A stretch of DNA of 64,000 nt from Pseudomonas sp. BN417 (lineage in GTDB: Bacteria; Pseudomonadota; Gammaproteobacteria; Pseudomonadales; Pseudomonadaceae). The first letter of the stretch is position 1; every line of letters begins with the position of its first letter. The position numbers were made by a program, and so were the translations under genes. Below are positions 33,511 to 41,805 of this stretch, one piece after another. The notes under the pieces were generated by a model that searched no databases, was not told where the DNA came from, and worked only from the letters and a program-made list of their open reading frames with translations. Location of the stretch: the NCBI RefSeq assembly GCF_029871205.1, contig NZ_SSOJ01000041.1, forward strand, positions 24,990 through 88,989, read 5' to 3'.

Positions 33511-35082
33511 TCACTGGCGGATGCGGTCGAGGGCGTTGATGTCGTCGGGGTTGGTCAGGTGCGGTACCGTCCAGCCCTGTTCGTCGTAGTCGGCCATGCA
33601 GCGGTCCACCAGGCCCTGCATGCCGGCCAGGGCACCGGAGGCGCGGGCGTAGGCGAGGGTCTGCAGGCGGATGTCGTCCTGATTGCCGGCATAGTTGATC
33701 TCATAGAGTTCGTGGCGGCCGCCGAACTCGCTGCCGATGGCGTCCCAGAGCAGTTTGAGCACCTTCACTCGCGCATGGTGGTCCATGCCGCCGGAACCCC
33801 GGCAGTAGGTGGCCAGGTAACGGTCCAGCTCCGGATTGGCGAAGTCGCGCACGCCGCTGGGCAGGTAGATCAGGCCGCTGGCCACGGTCTGCTCGATGAT
33901 CTTCTTGATCGCCGGGTAGGCGGTGGGCGCCATCACCCGGTAGACCTGCTGGGCCTGGTTGCTCGGCAGCAGCGCCGGCGTGCTCCAGCCACTCTGTAGC
34001 TCCGGCGCGCCGCACATGGCGTCGGTCAGCGACCAGAACAGGTTGCGCCAGGCGATGACCTCGCCGACCTGCGCCGAGACGCCACGGAATTCCAGGGAGC
34101 CGGTGCATTCCAGCGCCTTGGTCAACAGGCCGGCGATGAAGTCCAGCTTCACCGCCAGGCGGGTGCAGCCTTGCATCGGGTAGAGGCGGCCGAAGCCCCC
34201 GGCGCTGGCGAAGCGGCGGCAGCGGTCGTAGTCGCGGTAGACCAGCACGTTCTCCCAGGGCACGAAGACGTCGTCGAGGATGAGGATGGCGTCGTTCTCG
34301 TCGAAGCGGCTGGACAGCGGGTAGTCGAAGGGCGAGCCGGTGAGGCCGGCCTGCAGCTCGTAGGACGGCCGGCAGATCAGCTTGAGACCCGGGCTGTTCA
34401 TGGCGGCGATGAACATCAGGGCGAAGTCCGGGTCGTCGCCCATCACCTGGGCGGAGCCGAAGCCGATGAAGTTGTAGTGGGTCAGGGCCGAGTTGGTGGC
34501 CACCACCTTGGCGCCCTTCACGATGATGCCGCCTTCAACCTCACGCACCACGCGGATGAACACGTCCTTCACCTCGTCGCTGGGTTTGTCGCGGTCGATG
34601 GGCGGGTTGACGATGGCGTGGTTCAGGTACAGGCAGGACTCCTGGATGCGCTTGTACCAGGCCCGCGCGTTGCCGGCGAAGTCGCCGTAGAACTCCGGGT
34701 TGGCGCCGAGCACGGCGCCGAAGGCGGCCTTGTAGTCCGGCGTGCGGCCCATCCAGCCGTAGGACAGGCGTGCCCAGTCGGCGATGGCGTCGCGCTGCTC
34801 GCGCAGCTCATCCGCGGTTTTCGCGATGCGGAAGAACTTGTGGGTGTAGCCGCTGTTGCCGGTATCGGTAGGCCAGCACAGCTTGTCCTTCGTCTCCGGG
34901 TCGTGCAGGGCGTCGTAGAGGCGGGCGATGGAAGCGGCGGAATTGCGGAAGGCGGGGTGGGTGGTGACGTCCTTCACCCGGTCGCCGTAGATGTAGATCT
35001 CGCGATCGTCGCGCAGGCTGGCCAGGTATTCCTCGCCGGTAAAGGGACGGTCGCCGGCCGCGCGCAGGTCTTCGGGGTTCAT
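33511..35082 (-). CDS. hpaB: HpaB, 4-hydroxyphenylacetate 3-monooxygenase oxygenase component
   Basis: A 523-residue FADH2-dependent phenol hydroxylase; the P. aeruginosa orthologue is called HpaA. It converts HPA to 3,4-dihydroxyphenylacetate. Family signatures include GEEYLASLRDDREIYIYGDR, YGWMGRTPDYKA, the substrate-loop region and YCRGSGGMDHHARVK. The C-terminal FGGRHELYEINYAGNQDDIR matches the Pseudomonas protein closely. It is adjacent to its reductase hpaC and preceded by an AraC-type HpaA gene, the standard hydroxylase operon arrangement. It duplicates the activity of the C2/C1 pair at 15.4-17.6 kb. Confidence 0.94.
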   Translation of the reverse strand: MNPEDLRAAGDRPFTGEEYLASLRDDREIYIYGDRVKDVTTHPAFRNSAASIARLYDALHDPETKDKLCWPTDTGNSGYTHKFFRIAKTADELREQRDAIADWARLSYGWMGRTPDYKAAFGAVLGANPEFYGDFAGNARAWYKRIQESCLYLNHAIVNPPIDRDKPSDEVKDVFIRVVREVEGGIIVKGAKVVATNSALTHYNFIGFGSAQVMGDDPDFALMFIAAMNSPGLKLICRPSYELQAGLTGSPFDYPLSSRFDENDAILILDDVFVPWENVLVYRDYDRCRRFASAGGFGRLYPMQGCTRLAVKLDFIAGLLTKALECTGSLEFRGVSAQVGEVIAWRNLFWSLTDAMCGAPELQSGWSTPALLPSNQAQQVYRVMAPTAYPAIKKIIEQTVASGLIYLPSGVRDFANPELDRYLATYCRGSGGMDHHARVKVLKLLWDAIGSEFGGRHELYEINYAGNQDDIRLQTLAYARASGALAGMQGLVDRCMADYDEQGWTVPHLTNPDDINALDRIRQ

Positions 35083-35167
35083 GCGTTATCTCCGCTACTT
35101 GTAGTTATGGAATGCCGGATCGGCTGCGGAGAATCATGGCGTCCAGGCCTTCCGGGCTGAATGAAGC

Positions 35168-36112
35168 TTAGGTCGTAAAACTTGTATTTTTCGCAAGGCC
35201 GTCTTCCAGGCCGCGAGCCCGATAATCACGGGGGTTCAGGCCCACCTGCTGGGTGAAGAAGCGCGAGAAATAGCCCGGGTCCTTGAAGCCCAGGGCGAAG
35301 CAGATCTCGTTGATCGACAGGCCGCTGTGCAGCAGCAGGCGCCGGGCTTCCTGGGTCTGCCGCTCGAACACCAGGCGCTTGGCGGACATGTCGGCCAGGC
35401 GCCGGCAGACCAGGTTGAGACGCGCGGTCGTCAGTCCCAACTTCTCGGCATAGCGGGGCAGGGGCCAGTGCTCGTGGAAGTGCTGCTCTACCAGCTGGTT
35501 GAAGCGATGGAACAGCAGCAGGTCCGGGCGGTGCACCGGCCAGTCGGGCTGGGCGCTGTCGGAGAAGCGCAGCAGGGTCACCAGGATCAGGCGCACCAGG
35601 GCATGCAGGTTGAGCTCGCGGCCCGGACGGTCGGTGGCGAACTCCCGTTGCAGCAAGTGGAACAGGCTATCCAGCTGTCGCGCGTCGTCCGCCAGTTCGC
35701 CGTCGCGATTGCCCAGGTCGACGCACAGCGGACGTTCCAGGCGCGGGTCCAGCCCGGCGGCGTTCTGCCCGCCGCCGAACAGCTGCCAGACCAGTTGCTG
35801 GCGCACCGTGATCACATGGCCTTCGCACTCGGCGTCGGTGACGAAGGCATGGGGAATCCCCGGCGGGGTGAAGAACAGCATGGGGCCCTGCAGGCGGTAG
35901 GGCGTGTCGTCCAGGTAGACGTGCACCTGGCCGCGGACCATGTAGTGCACCTGGAAGAAGCGGTCGTGCCGATGCACCGCGACGCTGCGGCCGAATACGG
36001 CGGACAGGTGGCCGTGGGCGTCGTAGTGCAGGTCGGCGTCGGCGTAGCGCTGGTCGTAGTCGCGGCCGAGGTCGAGGATGGGGATGGCGGCCAGTTGGCT
36101 TGGGGTGTTCAC
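35168..36112 (-). CDS. hpaA: HpaA-like AraC-family regulator (copy 2)
   Basis: A 314-residue AraC protein with sensor cupin residues VAVHRHDRFFQVHYM and TPPGIPHAFVT and a C-terminal double HTH (about 205-300) with YAEKLGLTTARLNLVCRRLA and NEICFALGFKDPGYFSRFF. It is immediately upstream of hpaB, in the same direction, as in E. coli W where HpaA activates hpaBC. It is clearly paralogous to the protein at 24335-25252, with matching sensor-domain blocks. The 85-base gap to hpaB should hold the hpaB promoter. Confidence 0.9.
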   Translation of the reverse strand: MNTPSQLAAIPILDLGRDYDQRYADADLHYDAHGHLSAVFGRSVAVHRHDRFFQVHYMVRGQVHVYLDDTPYRLQGPMLFFTPPGIPHAFVTDAECEGHVITVRQQLVWQLFGGGQNAAGLDPRLERPLCVDLGNRDGELADDARQLDSLFHLLQREFATDRPGRELNLHALVRLILVTLLRFSDSAQPDWPVHRPDLLLFHRFNQLVEQHFHEHWPLPRYAEKLGLTTARLNLVCRRLADMSAKRLVFERQTQEARRLLLHSGLSINEICFALGFKDPGYFSRFFTQQVGLNPRDYRARGLEDGLAKNTSFTT

Positions 36113-36256
36113 GGTGATGTGCCGACGCTTGGGAGTGGATCAGGATGCCTGTTGGGGGAGCGCTTGGGCAATTCGTGATCAGGGAGTACCGCAGGTGAAA
36201 GCCTGGGGGATATAGTGACTCTTACGTTTTTCCAGTCGATGCGAAAGAGGTATGAC

Positions 36257-36469
36257 ATGCCCGCTACCGCCACCCTTTCCAGCAAGTTCCAGATATCCAT
36301 CCCCAAGGCCGTGCGCGAAGAGCTGCACTGGGAAGCCGGGCAGGAGTTCGTCTTCATTCCCAAGGGCAAGGGGGTGCTGGTGATGCCGGTGCCTGAACTC
36401 GACGAGCTCATGGGGATTGCCAAGGGCGCCCGCGCGGAGGAGTACCGCGACAGGGAGGATCGCTTCTGA
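36257..36469 (+). CDS. vapB: AbrB/VapB-type antitoxin
   Basis: A 70-residue protein with an AbrB/MazE swapped-hairpin DNA-binding domain: TLSSKFQISIPKAVREELHW (about residues 5-24), then GQEFVFIPKGKGVLVMPV. The C-terminal tail (ELMGIAKGARAEEYRDREDRF) is acidic and probably binds the toxin. The ATG at 36257 follows a GAGG site; two in-frame upstream starts are possible. Its stop shares a base with the toxin start. Confidence 0.85.
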   Translation: MPATATLSSKFQISIPKAVREELHWEAGQEFVFIPKGKGVLVMPVPELDELMGIAKGARAEEYRDREDRF

Positions 36470-36864
36470 TGGCGGAAGCGTTGAGGGTGGTGGATACCTC
36501 CGCCTGGATCGAGTGGCTGCTGGGTAGTGATCTGGGGCGGCGATTGCGCCAGGAGTTTCCCGAGCGGGACAAGTGCATCGTGCCGACCATGGTGCAGTTG
36601 GAACTTGCCAAATGGCTGGTGCGCGAAGTGGGCGAAGACGAGGCCGACCGTGTGATCGCCTACACGGAAAAATGCCAGGTGGCGGCACTGGATACCCGTA
36701 TTGCGCTGTTGGCTGCGGACCTGCACCGCCAGCACCGCCTGGCGACGGCCGACGCGGTGGTTTATGCGACCGCGCGGCAGTCAGGGGCGGAACTGCTGAC
36801 CTGCGATGCGCATTTCAAAGGGCTCCCCGGGGTGGTGTACTTCAGCAAGAGCCCGAAAGGATAG
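36469..36864 (+). CDS. vapC: VapC-type PIN-domain toxin
   Basis: A 131-residue PIN-domain ribonuclease. Acidic catalytic residues are visible in VVDTSAWIEWL (Asp9), in the central VQLELAKWLVRE region and in LATADAVVYATA, followed by LLTCDAHFKGLPGVVYF. With the AbrB-type partner overlapping by one base, this is a typical type II toxin-antitoxin operon. It sits between the HPA and monoamine modules and may help retain the region (inference). Confidence 0.87.
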   Translation: MAEALRVVDTSAWIEWLLGSDLGRRLRQEFPERDKCIVPTMVQLELAKWLVREVGEDEADRVIAYTEKCQVAALDTRIALLAADLHRQHRLATADAVVYATARQSGAELLTCDAHFKGLPGVVYFSKSPKG

Positions 36865-36945
36865 GGCCGCCGCCAGACCCTTGCCTTTTGGGGGAAAGGC
36901 TGAGGGCCTGCCTGTGTCGTGACCTTCGGGGCCGTGTTGCGGCCC

Positions 36946-36971
36946 TTTTCGAATGAATTCGAACCCACAGG
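36946..36971. repeat. Single inverted REP-like element
   Basis: TTTTCGAATGAATTCGAACC followed by CACAG is the inverse of the GTGGGTTCGAATTCATTCGA variant. It lies between vapC and a convergent SDR gene. Confidence 0.65.
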
Positions 36972-36972
36972 A

Positions 36973-37755
36973 TCACACTCGCCCGAACGCCAATGTCGGC
37001 ACGTCGACGATGCTCGAACCGCCATCGGCCACCAGGGTAGCGCCGGTGATGATCGAGGCCTCGTCCGAGAGCAGGAAGCGGCAGGCACTGGCGATCTCCT
37101 CGGCGGTGGCTGGCCGGCGCAATGGCACCTCGGCCGTGACTCGGGCATAGGCTGCGTCCAGGCTTTCGCCGTAATGCGCCATCAGCGGCTGCATTTCCGC
37201 GTCGGCCATGGGCGTGCGCACCCAGCCGGGGCAGACGGCGTTCACCCGTACCCCCTGCGGGCCATAGTCCCGCGCGAGGGAGCGGGTCAGGCCGAGCAGG
37301 GCGTGCTTGGCGGTGGTGTAGCCGCAGACGCCGGCACCCGCCGCCAGGGAGGCGATGGAGGCCATCAGCACAATGGCGCCGCGACGTTCGACCAGTGCCG
37401 GCAGGCAAGCCCTGGCGCTGTGGAAGGCGCTGTCGAGGTTGCTGTGCAGGGCGGCCTGCCAGGCATCGTCGGAGGTTTCCGTAGCGCTGCCCAGGCCATG
37501 GCCGCCGGCATTGGCGACCAGGCCGTCGATGCCGCCGAAGCGGTCGAGGATCTGCCCGATGAAGCCCTGCCAGCCGGCGCTACTGGCGGCATCCCCGGTC
37601 AGTACGAGGCCGCCGGTTTCCGCGGCGACCTGTTCCAGCGGTTCGCGGCGGCGGCCGATGAGCACCAGGTTGGCGCCGTCGGCGGCCAGGCGCCGGGCGC
37701 AGGCCGCGCCTATGCCGGTGCCGGCGCCGGTGACGACTATGGTGCGGCCCTTCAC
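36973..37755 (-). CDS. Short-chain dehydrogenase/reductase
   Basis: A 260-residue classical SDR. The cofactor motif TGAGTGIG covers residues 9-16, and NAG is in GLVANAGGHG. The serine is in VLMASIAS, and the catalytic pair YTTAK lies in GYTTAKHALLG. PGWVRTPM and GATLVADGGSS complete the fold. The start overlaps the stop of moaF (ATGA), so both are co-translated. Its place in a monoamine module suggests oxidation or reduction of an aromatic alcohol or aldehyde, but the substrate is not determined. Confidence 0.88.
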   Translation of the reverse strand: MKGRTIVVTGAGTGIGAACARRLAADGANLVLIGRRREPLEQVAAETGGLVLTGDAASSAGWQGFIGQILDRFGGIDGLVANAGGHGLGSATETSDDAWQAALHSNLDSAFHSARACLPALVERRGAIVLMASIASLAAGAGVCGYTTAKHALLGLTRSLARDYGPQGVRVNAVCPGWVRTPMADAEMQPLMAHYGESLDAAYARVTAEVPLRRPATAEEIASACRFLLSDEASIITGATLVADGGSSIVDVPTLAFGRV

Positions 37756-38570
37756 AACGGGTACTCCGTGCGGTTGAGCACGCTGCAGTGGGAGCTCACC
37801 GGGAAGTTCGACAACTGGCCGAAGTCGCCGCCGGCATAGCCGCAGATCTTGCCGTCGCTGCGGTGGTTCCTCAGGTCGATCAGCACCACACCGAGGGTAG
37901 GGATGATCTTCTCGCGCCAGACGAACAGGTACAGCTCCTCGGCGATCTTGTACGTGTGGCAGCGATCAGTGTCCGCGAGCCCCTGCTCGACGCCCTTGAG
38001 GCATTGCCAGCTGTAGAAGTTCTCGTTGAGGTAGATGTGCTCGTAGACCTCGCTGGGGCTGTAGCGGTAGAGGTTGCGCAGGCCCACCAGCTCACGGGTC
38101 GGGGCATGGGGGCAGCAGTCTTCCTGGTAGGGGTGGTCGAGGCTGCCGTGCAGGAACTCGGCTTTCACGCAGGTCAGCTCGCGGCCGGAGAGGGCCTTGC
38201 TGAACAGGTCGCCACGGCACTCCGCCTCGCTGGGCATCTGCCCGATCACGGCGGTGAAGGCGGCATGGGCGATATCCAGCACCAGGCTGACGGAGACGCT
38301 GCGGCCGTCCTCTTCCTTGAGGAAGTCCACCAGGTACAGGCCTTCGCGCACCGAGGTCGCGCGGTAGGTCGCCTCGCCGCTGGCACTGCCATCGAGCAGG
38401 GTCCAGTCCAACTGTTCGGCGCCGAAGCGATGCTCGATTTGCCAGCCGTTGGCGAAGTGCAGGGTGAAGGTCCTGCCGGCGAGGTCCGCCAGGTTCGGCA
38501 GGATGAAGGCTTCGGGTGCAAAGCCGTCGGCCAGGGCGCCGACGGTGATCCATTCGGGTTGGGTGGTCAT
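37752..38570 (-). CDS. moaF: MoaF, monoamine-regulon protein
   Basis: A 272-residue protein of the MoaF family (two lipocalin-like halves), first described in the Klebsiella monoamine regulon and unrelated to molybdenum cofactor enzymes. Recognisable parts are FTLHFANGWQIEHRFG and LVDFLKEEDGRSVSVSLVLD in the N-terminal half, and SPSEVYEHIYLNENFYSWQC and KIIPTLGVVLIDL in the C-terminal half. Function is unknown. The ATG at 38570 is chosen on the conserved start MTTQPEW. It forms a two-gene operon with the SDR and is divergent from another SDR. Confidence 0.78.
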   Translation of the reverse strand: MTTQPEWITVGALADGFAPEAFILPNLADLAGRTFTLHFANGWQIEHRFGAEQLDWTLLDGSASGEATYRATSVREGLYLVDFLKEEDGRSVSVSLVLDIAHAAFTAVIGQMPSEAECRGDLFSKALSGRELTCVKAEFLHGSLDHPYQEDCCPHAPTRELVGLRNLYRYSPSEVYEHIYLNENFYSWQCLKGVEQGLADTDRCHTYKIAEELYLFVWREKIIPTLGVVLIDLRNHRSDGKICGYAGGDFGQLSNFPVSSHCSVLNRTEYPL

Positions 38571-38703
38571 GGGGCATCTCCGTTTGGGTGGTGGTGTGGG
38601 AGATGTTCGCCTCCACGTCTCGCCGCCGGTATCAACCGGAAGGTTGAGGAGCCTGCCTGGACTACGCTGGTCTGACCGTCCCCCTTTCAGCGAGGTGCGC
38701 GCC

Positions 38704-39480
38704 ATGCACGCAGCAAGACCACGGTTGCTCGACAAGGTCGCCATTATCAGTGGTGGCGCTGGCGGTTGCGGCGAGGCCGCCAGCCGCCTGTTCGCCGCTG
38801 AGGGGGCCAAGGTGGTGATAGTCGACCGCAATGGCGATGCCGCCCGGGAGCTGGCCAGGCAGATCAAGGCCGCCGGCGGTGAGGCGATAGGTGTGGGCGC
38901 CGATGTCTCCCGTGCCGATGAGGTGAAGGCCGCGGTGGCGGCGGGGGAGGCCGCGTTCGGTGGCGCGGATGTGCTGTTCAATCACGCCGGCACCCTGATC
39001 GTGAAGCCTTTCCTCGATGTCGAGGAGGACGAGTGGGACTGGCTGATGGCGGTCAACGTCAAGAGCATGTATCTGATGACCCGCGCCGTGCTGCCGCAGA
39101 TGCTGGCCAAGGGCAAGGGCAGCATCGTCTGCACCTCGTCCATCTCGGCCGAGTACGCCACGCCAGGCGAGGTGGTCTACAACGCCACCAAGGGCGCCTG
39201 CCAGATGTTCGCCCGGGCCATCGCGGTGGAGTTCCGCGACCGCGGCATCCGCTGCAACGCCGTGGCGCCGGGCTTCATCCGCACGGCCCACGGCATTCGC
39301 GAGATGAAGGAGCTGCAGGCCATGGGCGTGGAGGCCAGCGAAGCGGCCATTTCCCTGCAGCAGGGGCGCCTCTGCGAGCCGGAGGAGGTGGCGCGGGCAG
39401 CGCTGTTCCTGGCGTCGGACGAGGCGTCCTTCGTCAGCGGGGCGCACCTCTTTGTGGATAACTGCTTCTCCTCCGTCTGA
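38704..39480 (+). CDS. Short-chain dehydrogenase/reductase
   Basis: A 258-residue SDR. The cofactor loop reads SGGAGGCG instead of the usual TGxxxGIG. NHAG replaces NNAG (LFNHAG), and the catalytic pair is in YNATK (VVYNATKGACQMF). The typical end GAHLFVDNCFSSV follows. These departures are mild and compatible with activity. It is divergent from moaF and followed by a GTAGGATGGGT repeat. Its substrate is unknown; aromatic alcohol or amine metabolism is suggested by the neighbours. Confidence 0.86.
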   Translation: MHAARPRLLDKVAIISGGAGGCGEAASRLFAAEGAKVVIVDRNGDAARELARQIKAAGGEAIGVGADVSRADEVKAAVAAGEAAFGGADVLFNHAGTLIVKPFLDVEEDEWDWLMAVNVKSMYLMTRAVLPQMLAKGKGSIVCTSSISAEYATPGEVVYNATKGACQMFARAIAVEFRDRGIRCNAVAPGFIRTAHGIREMKELQAMGVEASEAAISLQQGRLCEPEEVARAALFLASDEASFVSGAHLFVDNCFSSV

Positions 39481-39490
39481 GGCGCCAAAG

Positions 39491-39658
39491 CGATGGGTAT
39501 CGCTCCGCTTGCGGAGCGCCGCCCGGCTCATCCTACGTGCCCGCTGCGCAGGTTGTTCCCCTGAGGCACGGATCGTTTCCGTAGGATGGGTGGAGCGGAG
39601 CGATACCCATCATTCAGCGTGACGGGCTGATGGGTATCGCAGGCTCCACCCATCCTAC
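39491..39658. repeat. GTAGGATGGGT-type repeat elements
   Basis: A half element (ATGGGTATCGCTCCGC...CATCCTAC, about 39493-39536) is followed by a full inverted repeat at 39581-39658 starting GTAGGATGGGTGGAGCGGAG and ending ACCCATCCTAC. The same element occurs at 15121-15206. The right end overlaps the luxR stop codon. Confidence 0.75.
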
Positions 39659-40311
39659 GGGAAGAGCTTTCTCACCAACTCGGTCCGGCTGCGCGCGCCG
39701 GTCTTGCGGAACAGGTGGATGAGGTGGGTCTTCACCGTCGCCAGGCCCAGGTCCAGTTGGCGGGCGAGGTCCTTGTTGCACAAACCTTCGCGCAAGAGCA
39801 GGGCGATTTCCTGTTCCCGTGGGGTGAAGGCGGCGAGGGCTCCGCTCTCCGGCGGCGCCTCCGGCAACTGGCGCACGGCCAGGTCCAGCAGGCCGCGCAG
39901 GCCGTCGAGGCGCTGCAGTTCTTCGGCGTCGAAAGGCGAGAGGTTGCCGGTGCGCAGCAGGGAGATGCCCACTACCGGCCGCTGGCGATCATGGGCGATC
40001 ACTTCCACTACATCGCGGATGCCGTGGCGGGCGAGGAAGCCCTGGTAGATGCGCTGCGAATCCCCCGCCTGGCGCGCCATGGCTTCCCGCAGGGGCACCA
40101 CGGCACGTCGTTCGTCGCGGCAGAGGGCCGGCTGCAGCGGATCGAAGTCGCGGTAGTGGTCGAGGTAGTCGCGGTGGGTGCGGGCGTCCATGCGCAGCAA
40201 CTGGAAGTCCCGGGCACGCAGCTGCGCGTCGACCCGGTAGAAGGCGAAGCAGGAGGCCGGGACCACCTGGCCGAAGGCCTGCAGGCAGTGCAGGCCGAAG
40301 TCGTCGTGCAT
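39655..40311 (-). CDS. LuxR-family transcriptional regulator
   Basis: A 218-residue protein. Residues about 1-140 form an uncharacterised sensor region (MHDDFGLHCLQAFGQVVPAS). A GerE/LuxR HTH at about 155-215 includes FTPREQEIALLLREGLCNKD and LARQLDLGLATVKTHLIHLF. The ATG at 40311 is preceded by GGAG; a GTG start at 40365, overlapping the aminotransferase stop, is less likely because a strong hairpin lies between. The TAG stop is supplied by the adjacent repeat. Downstream of the aminotransferase, it may regulate the amine genes. Confidence 0.85.
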   Translation of the reverse strand: MHDDFGLHCLQAFGQVVPASCFAFYRVDAQLRARDFQLLRMDARTHRDYLDHYRDFDPLQPALCRDERRAVVPLREAMARQAGDSQRIYQGFLARHGIRDVVEVIAHDRQRPVVGISLLRTGNLSPFDAEELQRLDGLRGLLDLAVRQLPEAPPESGALAAFTPREQEIALLLREGLCNKDLARQLDLGLATVKTHLIHLFRKTGARSRTELVRKLFP

Positions 40312-40330
40312 GGCGCTGCTCCCGAACGAA

Positions 40331-40354
40331 GGAGCGCGGCCTTGGCCGCGCTCC
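40331..40354. terminator. Perfect 11-bp hairpin after aminotransferase gene
   Basis: GGAGCGCGGCC, a two-base loop and GGCCGCGCTCC lie eight bases beyond the aminotransferase stop on the minus strand. There is no T-run, so it may only reduce read-through into luxR. Confidence 0.45.
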
Positions 40355-40361
40355 AGGTGGG

Positions 40362-41699
40362 TCACAGATGGGCTTCCTGGAAGCCGATGGCGAGCGCATT
40401 GACGATGGTGTCGATCTGTTCCTGCTCGATCACCAGGGGCGGCGAGAGGATGATCTTGGTGCCCACCGGGCGCACCATCACGCCATTGGCGCGGGCGATC
40501 TCGGCGACGCGGTTGGCGTAGCCGCCCATGGGATCGATGGGCTCGCGGGTGGTCTTGTCGGCGACCAGGTCCAGGGCCACCATCAGGCCCTTGCCGCGCA
40601 CTTCGCCCACTGCGGCGAAGCGCTCGGGGAAGGACGCCAGGCTCTTCAGCAGGTAATCACCCTGCCTGGCGGCATTGGCCGGCAGGTTTTCCTTCTGCAC
40701 GATGTCCAGGTTGGCCAGGGCAGCGGCGCAGGCCACTGGGTGCCCCGAGTAGGTGTAGCCGTGCATGATGGCGCCGGTGAAGTTGCCGTTGCCGGCGAAG
40801 GCCTGCTCGATGCGTTCGTTGACCACCGTGGCGCCCAACGGGATGTAGCCCGAGGAAATGCCCTTGGCCAGGCACATGATGTCCGGCTTCACGCCCCACA
40901 GGCGGCTGCCGAACATGGAGCCGGAACGGCCGAAGCCGGTGACGATCTCGTCGGCGATCAGCAGCACGCCGTACTTGTCGCAGACCTTGCGGATCAGCGG
41001 CCAGTAGTTCTCCGGCGGAACGATCACGCCGCCCGCGCCCTGGATCGGCTCGGCGATGAAGGCGGCCACGGTGTCCGGGCTCTGGAACTGGATCTCGCGC
41101 TCGAGGATGTCGGCGCAGATCTGCCCCAGCTCTTCCGGGTCCTGGCTGTAGGGGTTGCGGTACAGCCAGGGCGTGTCGACGTGGAAGCAACCCGGCAGCA
41201 GCGGCTCGTAGTTGCGGCGGAATACTGTGTTGCCGTTCACCGAGGCCCCGCCGAAGTGGGTGCCGTGGTAGCCCTGGCGCAGGGAAATGAACTTGGTGCG
41301 GTCGGCCTGGCCCTGCAGCTTCCAGTACTGGCGAGCCAGCTTCAGCGCGGTTTCCACGGCGTCCGAGCCGCCGGAGCTGAAGGCTACGCGGCGCATGCCT
41401 TCCGGCTCCAGCATGTCGATCACCAGGCGCGAGAGTTCCTCTGCTCGCGGGTGGCTGACGCCGTCGAACAGCTGGAAGTATTCCAGTTCGTCCAGCTGGG
41501 CGCTGATGGCCGCCTTGATCTCCGGACGGCCGTGGCCGACGTTGACGTTCCACAGGCCGGCCACGCCATCCACAAGGCGATTGCCCTTGTCGTCGAAGAC
41601 GAAGCAGCCCTCTCCACGGAGGATGCGGATGGGTTCGCGCTGCTTCATTTCGTTGGGGTGCAGCATGGGGTGCCAGAAGGCGGTGTCTTTGGTGCTCAC
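40362..41699 (-). CDS. Class III PLP-dependent aminotransferase
   Basis: A 445-residue omega-aminotransferase fold enzyme. It has VAGLWNVNVGHGRPEI, FSSGGSDAVETALKLARQYW, the PLP aspartate in LLIADEIVTGFGRSG and the Schiff-base lysine Lys279 in CLAKGISSGYIPLGA. It resembles the putrescine/beta-alanine:pyruvate group. In this neighbourhood it could convert phenylethylamine or tyramine to the aldehyde used by FeaB (inference). The start is GTG at 41699, preceded by AAAGGAG with eight-base spacing. A 22-bp-period tandem repeat lies 70-106 bases upstream. Confidence 0.88.
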   Translation of the reverse strand: MSTKDTAFWHPMLHPNEMKQREPIRILRGEGCFVFDDKGNRLVDGVAGLWNVNVGHGRPEIKAAISAQLDELEYFQLFDGVSHPRAEELSRLVIDMLEPEGMRRVAFSSGGSDAVETALKLARQYWKLQGQADRTKFISLRQGYHGTHFGGASVNGNTVFRRNYEPLLPGCFHVDTPWLYRNPYSQDPEELGQICADILEREIQFQSPDTVAAFIAEPIQGAGGVIVPPENYWPLIRKVCDKYGVLLIADEIVTGFGRSGSMFGSRLWGVKPDIMCLAKGISSGYIPLGATVVNERIEQAFAGNGNFTGAIMHGYTYSGHPVACAAALANLDIVQKENLPANAARQGDYLLKSLASFPERFAAVGEVRGKGLMVALDLVADKTTREPIDPMGGYANRVAEIARANGVMVRPVGTKIILSPPLVIEQEQIDTIVNALAIGFQEAHL

Positions 41700-41768
41700 A
41701 ATGAATTCTCCTTTCGTGCAGCGGTGCGGCTGTGTGGGCCATTTGTGCCGCAATCGGCCGGAGACGTC

Positions 41769-41805
41769 TTGTCTGTCCCTGCCAGTGGGGTTGCCTCACC
41801 CTGCC
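41769..41805 (-). promoter_or_regulatory. Tandem AraC-type operator before the aminotransferase gene
   Basis: On the minus strand GGCAGGGTGAGGCAA, seven bases, and GGCAGGGACAGACAA form two 15-mers with a 22-base period, 70-106 bases before the GTG start. The same two-box layout occurs at 42618-42654 and 42663-42699. Confidence 0.6.

Noticed and set aside
36973..39480. MoaF and neighbours as molybdenum cofactor biosynthesis genes
   Set aside because: The name overlaps only by nomenclature; MoaF here belongs to the monoamine regulon, and no MoaA-E type cofactor enzymes are nearby.
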